Source: Candidatus Izimoplasma sp. ZiA1 (lineage in GTDB: Bacteria > Bacillota_I > Bacilli_A > Izemoplasmatales > Izemoplasmataceae). Taken from it: a stretch of 64,000 nt of DNA. Below, one piece after another: positions 35,004-44,907 of this stretch. The number at the start of each line of letters is the position of its first letter. Position 1 is the first letter of the stretch. The DNA lies in the NCBI GenBank assembly GCA_002285055.1, contig NQYJ01000008.1, forward strand, positions 1-64,000, written 5' to 3'. Below the pieces are notes generated by a model. It was not told where the DNA came from and did no database searches. It saw nothing but the letters and a program-made list of their open reading frames with translations. Position numbers and translations under genes: made by a program.

Positions 35004-35979
35004 AAGCAGTGTCGCCATCATTTATTTTTACAGGAACTAAAGTAGATTTAACATCATTTTTTTTAATCTTTTCAACAATCATTTCTGATAAAGCTTTTGC
35101 TAGTTCTTTAGAATCCTGATTAATGCTTGTTAAATTAAAACATGTGTTTTGATAGCTTCTACCTCCATCAAAACCAATAATACTTATATCTTTGCCTGGT
35201 AAAATTGCTTTTTCTTTATATATATTAGCAACTTTAAAAGCGAGTTCATCTGTCATCGCAAATATACCATCAAAATCTATATTTTTATCAAAATAATCTG
35301 ATAATAAAATATCAATATTTTGATATTGATCATAAGTATACTCATATATAGATACATCAATTTCATTTAAAAACATTTGGTCTAAGAACCCTTGTTTTCG
35401 TTTAACTGTATTAGTATTATAAACTCTTTTATTAACAATGTTTTTCTTTCCTAGGTATAATATTTTTCCACATTCGTTATCTATAAGTCTTTTCGCAGCA
35501 AGTTTTCCACCCATATAATTATCGCTACTTACGAATGGAATATCCTCAAAAATTGAATCAAAACTAATAATTGGTAATGATGAATCAAGGTGTTCTTCAA
35601 TATCATTTGTTGTTAACAAGATAACCCCATCAACACGGTTATTCTTTAACATTTCAAGATAGTAAATTTCCTTATCTCTTTTTCCACTAGAATTACAAAG
35701 TAAGACTTTGTACCCCATATCAAATAGGTACTCCTCTGTATAATAAAGTAATTCTCCAAAAAACAAATGCATACTATTAGGCAATATAAAAGCTATCGTT
35801 TTATTTGATTGATTAATTAAACTTCTCGCTATTTCATTTGGTATATAATTGAGTTCTTTTATAGCTTCTTTGATTCTTATACTTGTTGATTCTTTTACAT
35901 ACCCACTATTGTTCAACACTCTAGATACAGTAGCTATACCGACCCCTGCTTTTTTTGCAACATCTTTAATATTTGCCAT
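35002..35979 (-). CDS. LacI-family transcriptional regulator
   Basis: The 325-residue repressor has the helix-turn-helix IKDVAKKAGVGIATVSRVLN and hinge YIPNEIARSLINQ, followed by a sugar-binding-type domain (VDGVILLTTND, IIGFDGGRSYQNT). I start at 35979 (MANIKDV) because AGAGGTTTG precedes it; a Met six codons earlier is weaker. No sugar gene is adjacent, so the effector and targets are unknown. The palindrome at 36021-36045 lies just upstream and may be both a terminator and its operator. Confidence 0.88.
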   Translation of the reverse strand: MANIKDVAKKAGVGIATVSRVLNNSGYVKESTSIRIKEAIKELNYIPNEIARSLINQSNKTIAFILPNSMHLFFGELLYYTEEYLFDMGYKVLLCNSSGKRDKEIYYLEMLKNNRVDGVILLTTNDIEEHLDSSLPIISFDSIFEDIPFVSSDNYMGGKLAAKRLIDNECGKILYLGKKNIVNKRVYNTNTVKRKQGFLDQMFLNEIDVSIYEYTYDQYQNIDILLSDYFDKNIDFDGIFAMTDELAFKVANIYKEKAILPGKDISIIGFDGGRSYQNTCFNLTSINQDSKELAKALSEMIVEKIKKNDVKSTLVPVKINDGDTA

Positions 35980-36020
35980 AATCAAACCTCTTTTCATTAA
36001 AAGTATACATTAATAATTAA

Positions 36021-36045
36021 AAATGTGGAAATGATTTCCACATTT
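36021..36045. terminator. Near-perfect palindrome: terminator of the GGDEF gene, possible operator
   Basis: A 12-bp inverted repeat (AAATGTGGAAAT/ATTTCCACATTT, one-base spacer) starts at the end of the GGDEF/HD-GYP gene and is followed by T-rich sequence on the minus strand. It also lies 42 bases before the LacI-family start. Confidence 0.7.
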
Positions 36046-38060
36046 TATATAATATGATTAACAAAAACATCTACTAAATAAGGATCATAAAATATTGAGG
36101 CATTGGTTTTCAAGATTTGAATAGCTTCTTTTGTCGAATAAGCTTTACGATCACTACGATCATTAACAATTGTATTATAATCATGTGCTATTTGAAATAT
36201 TCTAACTAAAAAAGGAATGTTTCTCTCTTTCAAACCAAGAGGATAACCAGTACCATCAAATCGCTCGTGATGTGCTAAGATCAAATATGATATTTTGATT
36301 AAATCTGATGAAGTCCTAGCAATTTGATAACCTATTTCACTATGTTTTTGGACTCTTTCTATTTCTAACTCATCAAGTTTGTCTTCCTTCAATAAGATTT
36401 CCTTGTTGATTGCTATTTTACCAATGTCATGATAATCACATAACATTTCTAAAGTATCAATATCGCTTTTATCTACTTTTAAGTAATTTGCTAGTTTGAT
36501 ACTTAAATCCTTTACAGTATCTATGTGATTCTTTGTTTCAATATTCAATAACATCAAGGTTTCTTGCATGTTCTTAATAATTATATTATGTGCTTCTTTT
36601 GATTCAGAAATCTTTTTCTCATACATTTCTTTTTCAGCAAGTTTTAAATAGTATAGTAATTTTCTGTTGTATTGATTTCTAAAGGCAATACCCACGCTCA
36701 AGAACTGCCCAAGTTTAAATGTTTTAGAGTATGATGTAAAAATACTTGTTTTTAATGCATCATTTAAATATCTTAAGGCAACACTTTTTGATGTTTCAGG
36801 AATACATATAACAAACTCATCTCCACCCCACCTTGCTAGGATAGAATTTCTTGGTAGTTTCCTTTTTAAAATTGATGAAACACCTTTAATTAACTCATCA
36901 CCTGCAAAATGCCCATAAACATCATTAATCATTTTTAGACCATTAATATCTCCAATAATTAATGCTACAGGATTAATGTTCTTTAAATCCATTTCCTCAA
37001 TTTTCCTATCCAAATAACCACGGTTATAAAGTCCTGTTAATGTGTCGTGATCTCCAATATAAGTTTTTTCTTTGTCACTCATTAATTGCTTAGTTATGTC
37101 ATTTAGAATTACAACATGACCTAATAATTCACTGTTTTTAAGCAATGGTGATACACTAATTTTAATATAAACAGTGCGATCTTCTTTTAATATGTAGAAG
37201 GTCTCTTTAAAAAAATCCTTAGAGAGTAAATCAAGTGTGATTTCATTAAATAAGAAATTCATATTATCATTTTCAATAAAAATATTGATAATTTTATTGA
37301 TGTTGACATTATAATTCTCAACTTTACAACATGTAAAGTTATTAATTGTTTTATTATAACTGACTATTTCCATATTTTTGTTAATAGTTATAACCGCTTC
37401 ATCTACACTTTCTATAATTCTCATTAAGTAATCTTTGTCATTTTTGATTTTTAAATAGTTTTCTGCATGTCTTTTAAAATGAGATTTTATCGTTATTGAT
37501 AGTAATACACTAATAAGTAAAACTGAAGCACTTGTCTGCAAATAGGTATTTCTCATATTTGCAAAATATACATCATCAAAAAAGCCTGTGATAAGTAATA
37601 TATATACTATAAGATATGTAAAAAAAACGGATACAAAGAAATAATGTTGCTCTTTTTTACTAAGTAAAACACTTGATGATATTGTTACCATAGTAACTCC
37701 AAAAAAACCAATTGTCGTTAAATTAGTATAAAGCATTAAAAACAGGCTAAGAAGATAAAATGAAAATATTGCAAGTTTACTTTTTATATTGAAATTATTA
37801 ATAATTGGAAAAAATGAAAATGAAATAAATACAATAATTAGTCCTTGGATAACTAATTTAATGTAGTTTTCTGAAGCAACGTATAAATATAGGTTAACAA
37901 TTAACAGTGGTATAATAAAAAACACTACAAAAACAGATACAAATGAATAGAACCATCTGGCCCAGTATTCAAAAGTGTCTTTATCATAGTGTTCTATGTT
38001 ATATAAATTTAGTTGCTTAACAAAAAAAGTCCTCACAAATATCATCTCATCCCTTAGCAT
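36045..38060 (-). CDS. Membrane PAS-GGDEF protein with degenerate HD-GYP domain
   Basis: The 671-residue protein has six or so N-terminal transmembrane helices (about 35-195) and a PAS domain (about 205-320, ending GHVVILNDIT). An intact GGDEF domain (WGGDEF, GGDEF at 412-416) and an HD-GYP domain follow, with YHDIGK at 543-548 and HHERFDGTGYP at 597-607. In the last, the usual DxxDAM metal/structural segment is HDYNTI, so the first Asp is His and the second Asn. Diguanylate cyclase activity is expected; phosphodiesterase activity is doubtful. The membrane part may sense an external or membrane signal. Confidence 0.88.
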   Translation of the reverse strand: MLRDEMIFVRTFFVKQLNLYNIEHYDKDTFEYWARWFYSFVSVFVVFFIIPLLIVNLYLYVASENYIKLVIQGLIIVFISFSFFPIINNFNIKSKLAIFSFYLLSLFLMLYTNLTTIGFFGVTMVTISSSVLLSKKEQHYFFVSVFFTYLIVYILLITGFFDDVYFANMRNTYLQTSASVLLISVLLSITIKSHFKRHAENYLKIKNDKDYLMRIIESVDEAVITINKNMEIVSYNKTINNFTCCKVENYNVNINKIINIFIENDNMNFLFNEITLDLLSKDFFKETFYILKEDRTVYIKISVSPLLKNSELLGHVVILNDITKQLMSDKEKTYIGDHDTLTGLYNRGYLDRKIEEMDLKNINPVALIIGDINGLKMINDVYGHFAGDELIKGVSSILKRKLPRNSILARWGGDEFVICIPETSKSVALRYLNDALKTSIFTSYSKTFKLGQFLSVGIAFRNQYNRKLLYYLKLAEKEMYEKKISESKEAHNIIIKNMQETLMLLNIETKNHIDTVKDLSIKLANYLKVDKSDIDTLEMLCDYHDIGKIAINKEILLKEDKLDELEIERVQKHSEIGYQIARTSSDLIKISYLILAHHERFDGTGYPLGLKERNIPFLVRIFQIAHDYNTIVNDRSDRKAYSTKEAIQILKTNASIFYDPYLVDVFVNHII

Positions 38061-38112
38061 AGTATTATTATACTAAAACATTAAGATATTGTATAGGTAT
38101 TTAATAATAAAA

Positions 38113-38127
38113 AAGGCTCTAAGCCTT
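38113..38127 (-). terminator. Terminator of the AlkD/calcium-ATPase unit
   Basis: A short stem AAGGCT/AGCCTT just after the ATPase stop is followed by a T-run on the minus strand. Confidence 0.75.
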
Positions 38128-38135
38128 CTTTATTA

Positions 38136-40757
38136 TTATTTGAATAACTTAGCTAGTTCTCCACCAAATAATGGAATAAGACCTAAACTAAGAGCAACTA
38201 CGATATTATTGAACGTTAATCCTTTTGCAATTGAGAATAAATCATTAACACCTGGAACAAATACAACTAATACAAGTAATACAAACCCAAAGGCAACACT
38301 TAAGTTCACCAATTTATTACTAAAAATATTCATTTTAAATATTGTTTTTGATTCACTTCTCGCAGAATAAGTTCTTAATAACTCACCTGTTATTATAGTA
38401 ATGAATGCAAATGTTTCTCCCATAAATTCACCACCAACAATTTTAGACCCAATTAAGAAACTAGTAAGGACTGCTACAGCTAAAAATATTGATTGGAATG
38501 CAATCGCGATTCCCATTTTCCTATCTACTATCGCTTGATTTGGATCAATCGGATCTTTATCCATAACTCCTTCTTCTTTTTGCTCTAAACCTAGTGCAAA
38601 CGCGGGGAATGAATCTGTAACAAGATTAATCCAAAGGATTTGAATTGGGAATAATGGGCTTCCAAATCCAAGTAACATAGCAATAAAGATAAGTAAAACT
38701 TCACCAACATTACAACTAACTAAATACCCGACAAATTTTCTAATGTTTGCAAATATGACACGACCTTCTTCGACAGCTTCAACAATAGTAGTAAAGTTAT
38801 CATCCATTAAAACCATATCCGCAGCTTCTTTAGATACGTCAGTTCCTGTAATCCCCATAGCAACACCAATATTTGCCTGTTTTAATGCAGGAGCATCATT
38901 AACTCCATCACCTGTCATCGAAGTAATCTCATTAACTTCTTGAAGAGCTTTTACAATATCAACCTTATGATTTGGTGATACCCTAGCAAATACATTTGTT
39001 ACTTTAATTTTTTCAAGCAACTCTTCTCTTGAAAGTTTATCGAGTTCATCACCACTAAGAGCTCCAGATTCATCTTTGATAATCCCAAGTTCTTTACCAA
39101 TTGCAGTTGCAGTTATTTTATGATCACCAGTAATCATTACAACTCTGATCCCTGCTTTATGACAGATTTTTATAGCCTCTTTAACTTCTTCTCGTGGAGG
39201 ATCAATAATCCCTACAAGACCAGCTAATATTAAGTTTTCCTCTTCTTCTTGAAGATTATCATACTTATTTAATTCCTTGTATGCAAATCCTAAAACTCTT
39301 AATGCACTTCTTGCCATTCCTTGATTTGCAAGTAATAGAGTTTTTTTGAATTTTTCATCTATCTTTATTTTTTCACCACCAATTAATGCATGTGTACATT
39401 TTTTCAATAATTGATCAGGTGCACCTTTAGTATAAAGATAATTTGAATCATCATATTTAACATATACACTCATTAATTTACGATCACTATCAAATGGATA
39501 CTCATCGATTCTTGGATGTAAACTGTTGTATTTTTCTTCAAGTTTATTTTTATGACCTAAGGTAATTAAAGCTAACTCAGTTGGATCACCGATTAGGTTA
39601 TCTTTATTAATTTTTGAATCATTACATAAAAACCCAATTTGTGTTATTAAATCGATGTTTTGATTATCACCTTTTATTTCACCTTCAAACTTATATCCAT
39701 TACCTGTTACTTCAATTATTTTAGTATTATCAAAGATTCTTGTAACTACCATTTTATTTTGAGTAAGAGTCCCTGTTTTATCACTACTTATAACAGTAGT
39801 TGATCCAAGAGTTTCAACTGCACTTAAACTTTTTACGATGGCATTCTTACCAGCCATTTTTCTCATTCCCAGTGCTAAAACCACTGTAATAACAGTTGGT
39901 AATCCTTCAGGAATAGCAGCAACTGCTAAACTAACACTAACTAAGAATATATCTAATACATCCATTCCGTACAATAGACCAACAATGAATATTATAATTA
40001 CTACTACAACACTTATAATTCCAAGTAGTTTACCTAGCTTATCTATTTTCTTTTGAAGCGGAGTTAACTCATCTTCAACCTCATTTAACAAGTTTGCGAT
40101 ATTACCAATCTCAGTACCCATACCAATATTTGTAACAACTCCAGTACCGCGTCCATATGTTACTATCGTACTCATATAAGCCATATTTATTCTATCGCCA
40201 AGTGGAGAATTTTCCTTTAACTCAGTATCAGCTATTTTATCAACACTTAAACTTTCTCCGGTAAGTGCAGATTCATCAATCTTCAGATTAATACTCTCAA
40301 TTATTCTAATATCTGCAGGGATATAATCGCCAGCCTCAAATAAAACAATATCACCTATTGTTAACATTTTTGAATCAACACTTATAACTTCATTATTCCT
40401 AATTACTTTTGCATGTGGGGCACTAATTTGTTTTAGTGCATTAACTGCATTGCTTGCTTTTCGCTCTTGAAAAACACTTAAACTTACATTCAAAATTACA
40501 ATTGCTATAATAAATAATCCATCACTAAGAGAATGTGAGGCAAACATACTAATCACAGCTGCTACAATTAATAATAAATTTAAGAACTCTGTAACTTGCT
40601 CATAAATCATTTTATATATTGATTTCGATTTTTTTTCAGTTAACTGATTTAATCCATGGATTTCTTTTCTTTTATTAAAATCACCAGTAGATAATCCATC
40701 TTTTGTTGTTTTTAACTCATTTAGCACATCATTAATACTTTTACTATAGTACTTCAT
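38136..40757 (-). CDS. P-type Ca2+-transporting ATPase
   Basis: The 873-residue P2-type pump has the N-terminal cation-ATPase domain, TGES (LTGESLSVDK), transmembrane PEGL (AAIPEGLPTV), the phosphorylation site SSDKTGTLTQ near residue 325, KGAPD, TGDHK and GDGVNDAPALK. The C-terminal helices (NLVTDSFPAFALGLE) complete it. It is close to SERCA-like LMCA1/YloB calcium pumps. It likely exports Ca2+ from the cytoplasm. It is 11 bases downstream of the AlkD-like gene. Confidence 0.93.
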   Translation of the reverse strand: MKYYSKSINDVLNELKTTKDGLSTGDFNKRKEIHGLNQLTEKKSKSIYKMIYEQVTEFLNLLLIVAAVISMFASHSLSDGLFIIAIVILNVSLSVFQERKASNAVNALKQISAPHAKVIRNNEVISVDSKMLTIGDIVLFEAGDYIPADIRIIESINLKIDESALTGESLSVDKIADTELKENSPLGDRINMAYMSTIVTYGRGTGVVTNIGMGTEIGNIANLLNEVEDELTPLQKKIDKLGKLLGIISVVVVIIIFIVGLLYGMDVLDIFLVSVSLAVAAIPEGLPTVITVVLALGMRKMAGKNAIVKSLSAVETLGSTTVISSDKTGTLTQNKMVVTRIFDNTKIIEVTGNGYKFEGEIKGDNQNIDLITQIGFLCNDSKINKDNLIGDPTELALITLGHKNKLEEKYNSLHPRIDEYPFDSDRKLMSVYVKYDDSNYLYTKGAPDQLLKKCTHALIGGEKIKIDEKFKKTLLLANQGMARSALRVLGFAYKELNKYDNLQEEEENLILAGLVGIIDPPREEVKEAIKICHKAGIRVVMITGDHKITATAIGKELGIIKDESGALSGDELDKLSREELLEKIKVTNVFARVSPNHKVDIVKALQEVNEITSMTGDGVNDAPALKQANIGVAMGITGTDVSKEAADMVLMDDNFTTIVEAVEEGRVIFANIRKFVGYLVSCNVGEVLLIFIAMLLGFGSPLFPIQILWINLVTDSFPAFALGLEQKEEGVMDKDPIDPNQAIVDRKMGIAIAFQSIFLAVAVLTSFLIGSKIVGGEFMGETFAFITIITGELLRTYSARSESKTIFKMNIFSNKLVNLSVAFGFVLLVLVVFVPGVNDLFSIAKGLTFNNIVVALSLGLIPLFGGELAKLFK

Positions 40758-40768
40758 CTAATCACCCT

Positions 40769-41431
40769 TTATTTTAATATTAATAGTTCTTTTCTTAATG
40801 GATCTTTTATATGTTCAAGTGCATATCTAAAAATCATTCTATCTAAATTTTTTACATTAGTCCTTAAATATTCTTCAATCTTTTTAGGATATTTTACATA
40901 GGCTACTTTTAAAACCCACCCTACAGCTTTTTTAACATGAAAATCATCATCATTTTTAAGTTTTTCAACTAGTGAAATCATTCGTTCATAATCATACTCC
41001 AAGGTTAAAGTTTTACTTGACCTTATCATCGCTACAAGGCTAACTCTTCTTAAATCTTTATTATCAGAGTTACTCCATTTAACCAAATATTTATGAAGGG
41101 TTGAATCCGATTCTATTAATGGGTTAATAGCACGATAACATATTTGATCAACCTTGCCCCATCCGTTTACATACTCCTTTAATACTTCTTCAAAATAATT
41201 AATGTTTTTCTTAGTTAATACTTTTCTATTAAACTTAAAAAATAAAGTTCCGACTGAATAATAACCATAAGTTTTTTCTTTCAAAAAACTTTTAGTGATT
41301 TCCAAAAATAAATCATCCTCAGTTGGTAAATCTTTAAACAACTTGATAGCTACTTTTTGAATGTTTGTAGAATTTACTTTTCCAAACCCCTCAAATAGTA
41401 GTTTAGCCTTATCTAAATATATATTTTCCAT
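40769..41431 (-). CDS. AlkD-family DNA glycosylase
   Basis: The 220-residue all-helical HEAT-like-repeat protein has signature segments NGWGKVDQICYRAINPL, DNKDLRRVSLVAMIRSS and DDFHVKKAVGWVLKVAYVKYP, the conserved Trp/Asp/Arg pattern of AlkD. AlkD removes N3- and N7-alkylated bases without base flipping. I start at 41431 (MENIYLDKAK); a GTG four codons earlier lies within the probable ribosome site. It is cotranscribed with the calcium ATPase. Confidence 0.88.
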   Translation of the reverse strand: MENIYLDKAKLLFEGFGKVNSTNIQKVAIKLFKDLPTEDDLFLEITKSFLKEKTYGYYSVGTLFFKFNRKVLTKKNINYFEEVLKEYVNGWGKVDQICYRAINPLIESDSTLHKYLVKWSNSDNKDLRRVSLVAMIRSSKTLTLEYDYERMISLVEKLKNDDDFHVKKAVGWVLKVAYVKYPKKIEEYLRTNVKNLDRMIFRYALEHIKDPLRKELLILK

Positions 41432-41458
41432 ATTTATCACCACTTTAATTATACTATA

Positions 41459-41485
41459 AAATCCGAATTAATATAATTCGGATTT
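41459..41485 (-). terminator. Terminator after the unknown anchored-protein gene
   Basis: An 11-bp stem (AAATCCGAATT/AATTCGGATTT) overlaps the stop codon at 41484; the T-run is short. Confidence 0.6.
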
Positions 41486-42962
41486 AGTTATATTTTTCAA
41501 ATATGACTTCTGGGATTAATAATTCATATGTGAAGACATCTTTTAAAGTATTATAATAGTTAATTAAAGATTTTCCTTCTAAGTTCTTACCATACATTGT
41601 CCTTGTGAAACGATCTTTATCCCAAACAAATCTTTCAAGTGCTGAATGTCCATCATTAACTGTGTTTCCAAGGACTAAATAAGGATAGACATCCTTAACA
41701 TAGTGTTCACTAGATGATTTTCCATAGTTAAATGTCCCTTCAACAAAAGGCTCATAGATTATTTCGTTACCCTTTAAAATCAGTTCTAAACTCCCACGTT
41801 CAAACTCTTTATAGTAGACGTCGTAGTACTCTATGTTATAAAGGTATTTTCTATTGTCGTTGTTTCTTTTTTGTAACTCATGAAAGTAATTGTTGTCACT
41901 TGTAAAAAATTCGCTTTTTATAGTTGTAGGATACAAAGAATATATTTGATATAAACTTTCTAGATTATCGTTATCAAAGTATAGATTGTTATAATTTCTT
42001 AGGTAATGAGCTTCATCAGTGATTTTATAAAATATTTTATTATCTGATAAAGCTATCTTTGTGTTACCAAAATAATCAGTAATAATGTTAATTTTAGCAT
42101 AAGGTTTTGTTGTATCAGACTGATAGTTAAATGTTGTTACATCCTGATGATAATGAATGTTTTCTTCATAAACATACTCAACTTCTCTAAGATCTAAATC
42201 GATAAGTTTTTGTTCAAAACATACAATTCCATCTCTGTTTTCATTGACAAGATGCGATGTATCTTTATAATATTCCTCATCAATTAAAAGCTCACCATTT
42301 CTTATAATACCAAGTGGTGTTTTTTTATGAGTTAATGTATCTAAACTACAATTTGTACTAATTAGATAATCCTCTAAATATCCATAAGTATTTACAATTT
42401 TGTAGGTGAAAAAATATATTTTATCAAGATCAAAATCTTCATAAAAATAAATGTTTTCAGTAAACTTATAACTTCTATTTTTTCTAAGACCTTCAAGATT
42501 TATACCTTTGTCTGTAGTGTTAAGGATGTTTGTGTAAACAAATTGTCCTTCATTAAGTGGATACTTTTTGATAGTCTCAACAAACTCAAAACGATTCGAA
42601 AAACCATTTAAAATAATATAGTCACTAATTTCTTTTAGATTGTGATCATGTGTAACTGTGTAAGCCATTGTGAGTTTCTCAACTACATCTTTTAAACCCA
42701 TTTCAAACATTGCATAGTAAAGTGCATCGATATCAACAGTAATCTCATATAGTTTTATTTGTTCACTAATCATATTTACAGGATTAATGACTCTGGTTTT
42801 ATCACTAAAAGAGTACAGTTCATTTTGTTTTAGCAAATCATATGAAGTTATATATTTAATATCGTAATTATTTCTTTCATGCACTATTCGTTTTTCAAGT
42901 CTAAAAACGAAAAATGAAAACACAATTAAACTTATCAAAATAACATTCATGACTCTTTTCAT
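41484..42962 (-). CDS. Unrecognised membrane-anchored extracytoplasmic protein
   Basis: The 492-residue protein has one N-terminal hydrophobic anchor (about residues 5-20, NVILISLIVFSFFVF) and then about 470 polar residues rich in Tyr, Asp and Asn, likely outside the membrane. I recognise no domain. Local patterns include YIISTNC-like and many Tyr-rich beta-type segments. I start at 42962 (MKRVMNV). It begins two or so codons after the stop of the upstream NERD-like membrane protein and forms a two-gene unit with it, so they may act together. Confidence 0.6.
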   Translation of the reverse strand: MKRVMNVILISLIVFSFFVFRLEKRIVHERNNYDIKYITSYDLLKQNELYSFSDKTRVINPVNMISEQIKLYEITVDIDALYYAMFEMGLKDVVEKLTMAYTVTHDHNLKEISDYIILNGFSNRFEFVETIKKYPLNEGQFVYTNILNTTDKGINLEGLRKNRSYKFTENIYFYEDFDLDKIYFFTYKIVNTYGYLEDYLISTNCSLDTLTHKKTPLGIIRNGELLIDEEYYKDTSHLVNENRDGIVCFEQKLIDLDLREVEYVYEENIHYHQDVTTFNYQSDTTKPYAKINIITDYFGNTKIALSDNKIFYKITDEAHYLRNYNNLYFDNDNLESLYQIYSLYPTTIKSEFFTSDNNYFHELQKRNNDNRKYLYNIEYYDVYYKEFERGSLELILKGNEIIYEPFVEGTFNYGKSSSEHYVKDVYPYLVLGNTVNDGHSALERFVWDKDRFTRTMYGKNLEGKSLINYYNTLKDVFTYELLIPEVIFEKYN

Positions 42963-42972
42963 TTTTATCACA

Positions 42973-43632
42973 TCACTTTTTTAGACGTTTAATAAATTCC
43001 TCTAAATAAAGCATATCTCGTTGTAATGGATTCTTGTCAGTCTTATCTGAAACAATAATTATATTTTTTATCTCAATTCCTTTAGATAGATAATGTTTAT
43101 CCATTATTCTTTTGTTTTGGTGATAAGGATTAGGCACGTTTATTTTATTAAAATATGTGTTATCTTTTCTTTTTTTATAACCTACTTGCCACTCTAAAGC
43201 ACTTGGGTTAGAGAATAAATCTCCATTATATTCTTTAATTAAAACACTATAACCAATGCCGTCTTTTTCAAAATAAAGATGATCATCACGATCAAATGAA
43301 TACTCAATATCTAAATCATAATATTTTAGTAATTCGTTTGATACATTAAATACTACTCGTTGTTTCCTTTTTATATCAAAATAACCCTTTTTAGTTGTTT
43401 TATAATGTTTTGAATTTTTGTATGTTTTTTCCATTAGTAAAACATATCTACTACCTAAGATTATAAGTATTAATAATAAAATTCCATTAACTGCACCAAA
43501 GAAATATGTAAGATACTCTAGTATGCTGTTTTTAGTGATAATCGTTATCACCGCAAAAAAGACCATTACCCATAGTAATAGAATTAGCGTTTTAATAATT
43601 AATCTAATGCTTTTGAAGTTTTTGTTGTCCAT
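42973..43632 (-). CDS. Membrane protein with NERD-like C-terminal domain
   Basis: The 219-residue protein has two N-terminal membrane helices (about 14-38 and 44-66), then a soluble domain from about residue 95. The segment with IKEYNGDL, LEWQVGYKKRK, NPYHQNKRIMDKHYL and IKNIIIVSDKTD resembles the later half of nuclease-related NERD domains, where Lys (here IKEY), Gln and a hydrophobic strand are conserved. The match is by eye and weak. I start at 43632, eight bases after AAGGACG. It heads a two-gene unit with the unknown anchored protein. Confidence 0.55.
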   Translation of the reverse strand: MDNKNFKSIRLIIKTLILLLWVMVFFAVITIITKNSILEYLTYFFGAVNGILLLILIILGSRYVLLMEKTYKNSKHYKTTKKGYFDIKRKQRVVFNVSNELLKYYDLDIEYSFDRDDHLYFEKDGIGYSVLIKEYNGDLFSNPSALEWQVGYKKRKDNTYFNKINVPNPYHQNKRIMDKHYLSKGIEIKNIIIVSDKTDKNPLQRDMLYLEEFIKRLKK

Positions 43633-43696
43633 ATTCATCACGTCCTTTTATACCTACATTATACCATTTGTTTTGGTTTTCATTTAATTAGGCGCA

Positions 43697-43723
43697 AAAA
43701 AAAGTGCTTATAGCACTTTTTTT
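43697..43723 (-). terminator. Terminator of tdh-kbl
   Basis: A 12-bp stem (43697-43708 with 43712-43723) overlaps the kbl stop and ends in a run of Ts on the minus strand. Confidence 0.85.
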
Positions 43724-44906
43724 ATATAATATTTAATTGTTTTCCTACAATTTCAAACTGACTTACCGCATAATCTAAATCTTCTTTTGTGTGAGAAGCA
43801 CTAATCATACAACGTAGACGTCCTGTACCTTTAGGCACTGTAGGGAAAACGATTCCTGATACATAAACACCATTATCAAGTAAAGCTTTGCTAAATTCCA
43901 TTGTTTTTGCTTCGCTACCAATAATTACTGGAGTAATTGGTGTTTCACTATGTCCAGTATCAAAACCTAGTTTTCCTAGTTTTGATTTGAAGTAACGTGC
44001 GTTATCCCATAATTTATTTGAATATTCTTCACTTTCCATTAACATCTTAACAGATTCTATTGCTGCTGCTGTTGCCGCAGGTGGTAAAGCTGTTGAGAAT
44101 AATAATGGACGAGCACGATGGCTTAACCAAATTTTAGTTTCTTTTTTACTAGCCACATATCCACCAACAACACCAATTGCTTTAGATAATGTACCAATAA
44201 TAAAATCAACACGTCCATGTAAATGGAAATGATCGACTGTTCCACGTCCACTAGTTCCTAATACTCCACTACCATGAGCGTCATCAACATAAGTAAGAGC
44301 GTTATATTGTTCAGCTAATTCAACAATTCTAGGTAATTTTGCTAAGTCACCATCCATACTAAATACACCATCAGTGATTATTAATACTTGGTTGTAATTT
44401 TCTCTTTTTTCTTTTAATATTTCCTCTAAATGTTCCATATCTGAATGTCTAAATACTGCTTTATCAGCTCTACTTAATCTAACACCATCAATTATTGATG
44501 CATGATTTAATTCATCACTAATGATTAAATCTCCACGCTCAACAATAGCTTGAATAGTCCCGATGTTACAGTTTAGTCCTGATTGGAAACACATAACTGC
44601 GTCTTCTTTTTTAAATTCAGCAAGTACATCTTCAAGTTCACCGATAATATCTTGGTTTCCGACAATAGTACGAACAGCACCAGCTCCTGCTCCATACTTG
44701 TTAACAGCATCAATTGCTGCTTGTTTAACACGTGGATGATTAGCTAGTCCTAAATAGTTATTACTTGAAAGATTGATAACTTTCTTATGATTTAACTCAA
44801 TCACATTATCACAAGGTCCATAATTTACAGGTAACTCACGATAAACACCATCTTTTTTAAGTTGTTCAATTTTATCTTTTAAAAATGTCAGTTCATGATT
44901 TTTCAT
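43722..44906 (-). CDS. kbl: Glycine C-acetyltransferase (2-amino-3-ketobutyrate CoA ligase)
   Basis: This PLP enzyme of the alpha-oxoamine synthase family cleaves 2-amino-3-ketobutyrate with CoA to glycine and acetyl-CoA. The 394-residue protein shows [46 protein letters not shown] and the PLP-Lys motif [13 protein letters not shown]. It follows tdh by one base, giving the complete two-step threonine-to-glycine route. Probable catabolite control comes from the cre before tdh. Confidence 0.93.
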   Translation of the reverse strand: MKNHELTFLKDKIEQLKKDGVYRELPVNYGPCDNVIELNHKKVINLSSNNYLGLANHPRVKQAAIDAVNKYGAGAGAVRTIVGNQDIIGELEDVLAEFKKEDAVMCFQSGLNCNIGTIQAIVERGDLIISDELNHASIIDGVRLSRADKAVFRHSDMEHLEEILKEKRENYNQVLIITDGVFSMDGDLAKLPRIVELAEQYNALTYVDDAHGSGVLGTSGRGTVDHFHLHGRVDFIIGTLSKAIGVVGGYVASKKETKIWLSHRARPLLFSTALPPAATAAAIESVKMLMESEEYSNKLWDNARYFKSKLGKLGFDTGHSETPITPVIIGSEAKTMEFSKALLDNGVYVSGIVFPTVPKGTGRLRCMISASHTKEDLDYAVSQFEIVGKQLNII

Positions 44907-44907
44907 A

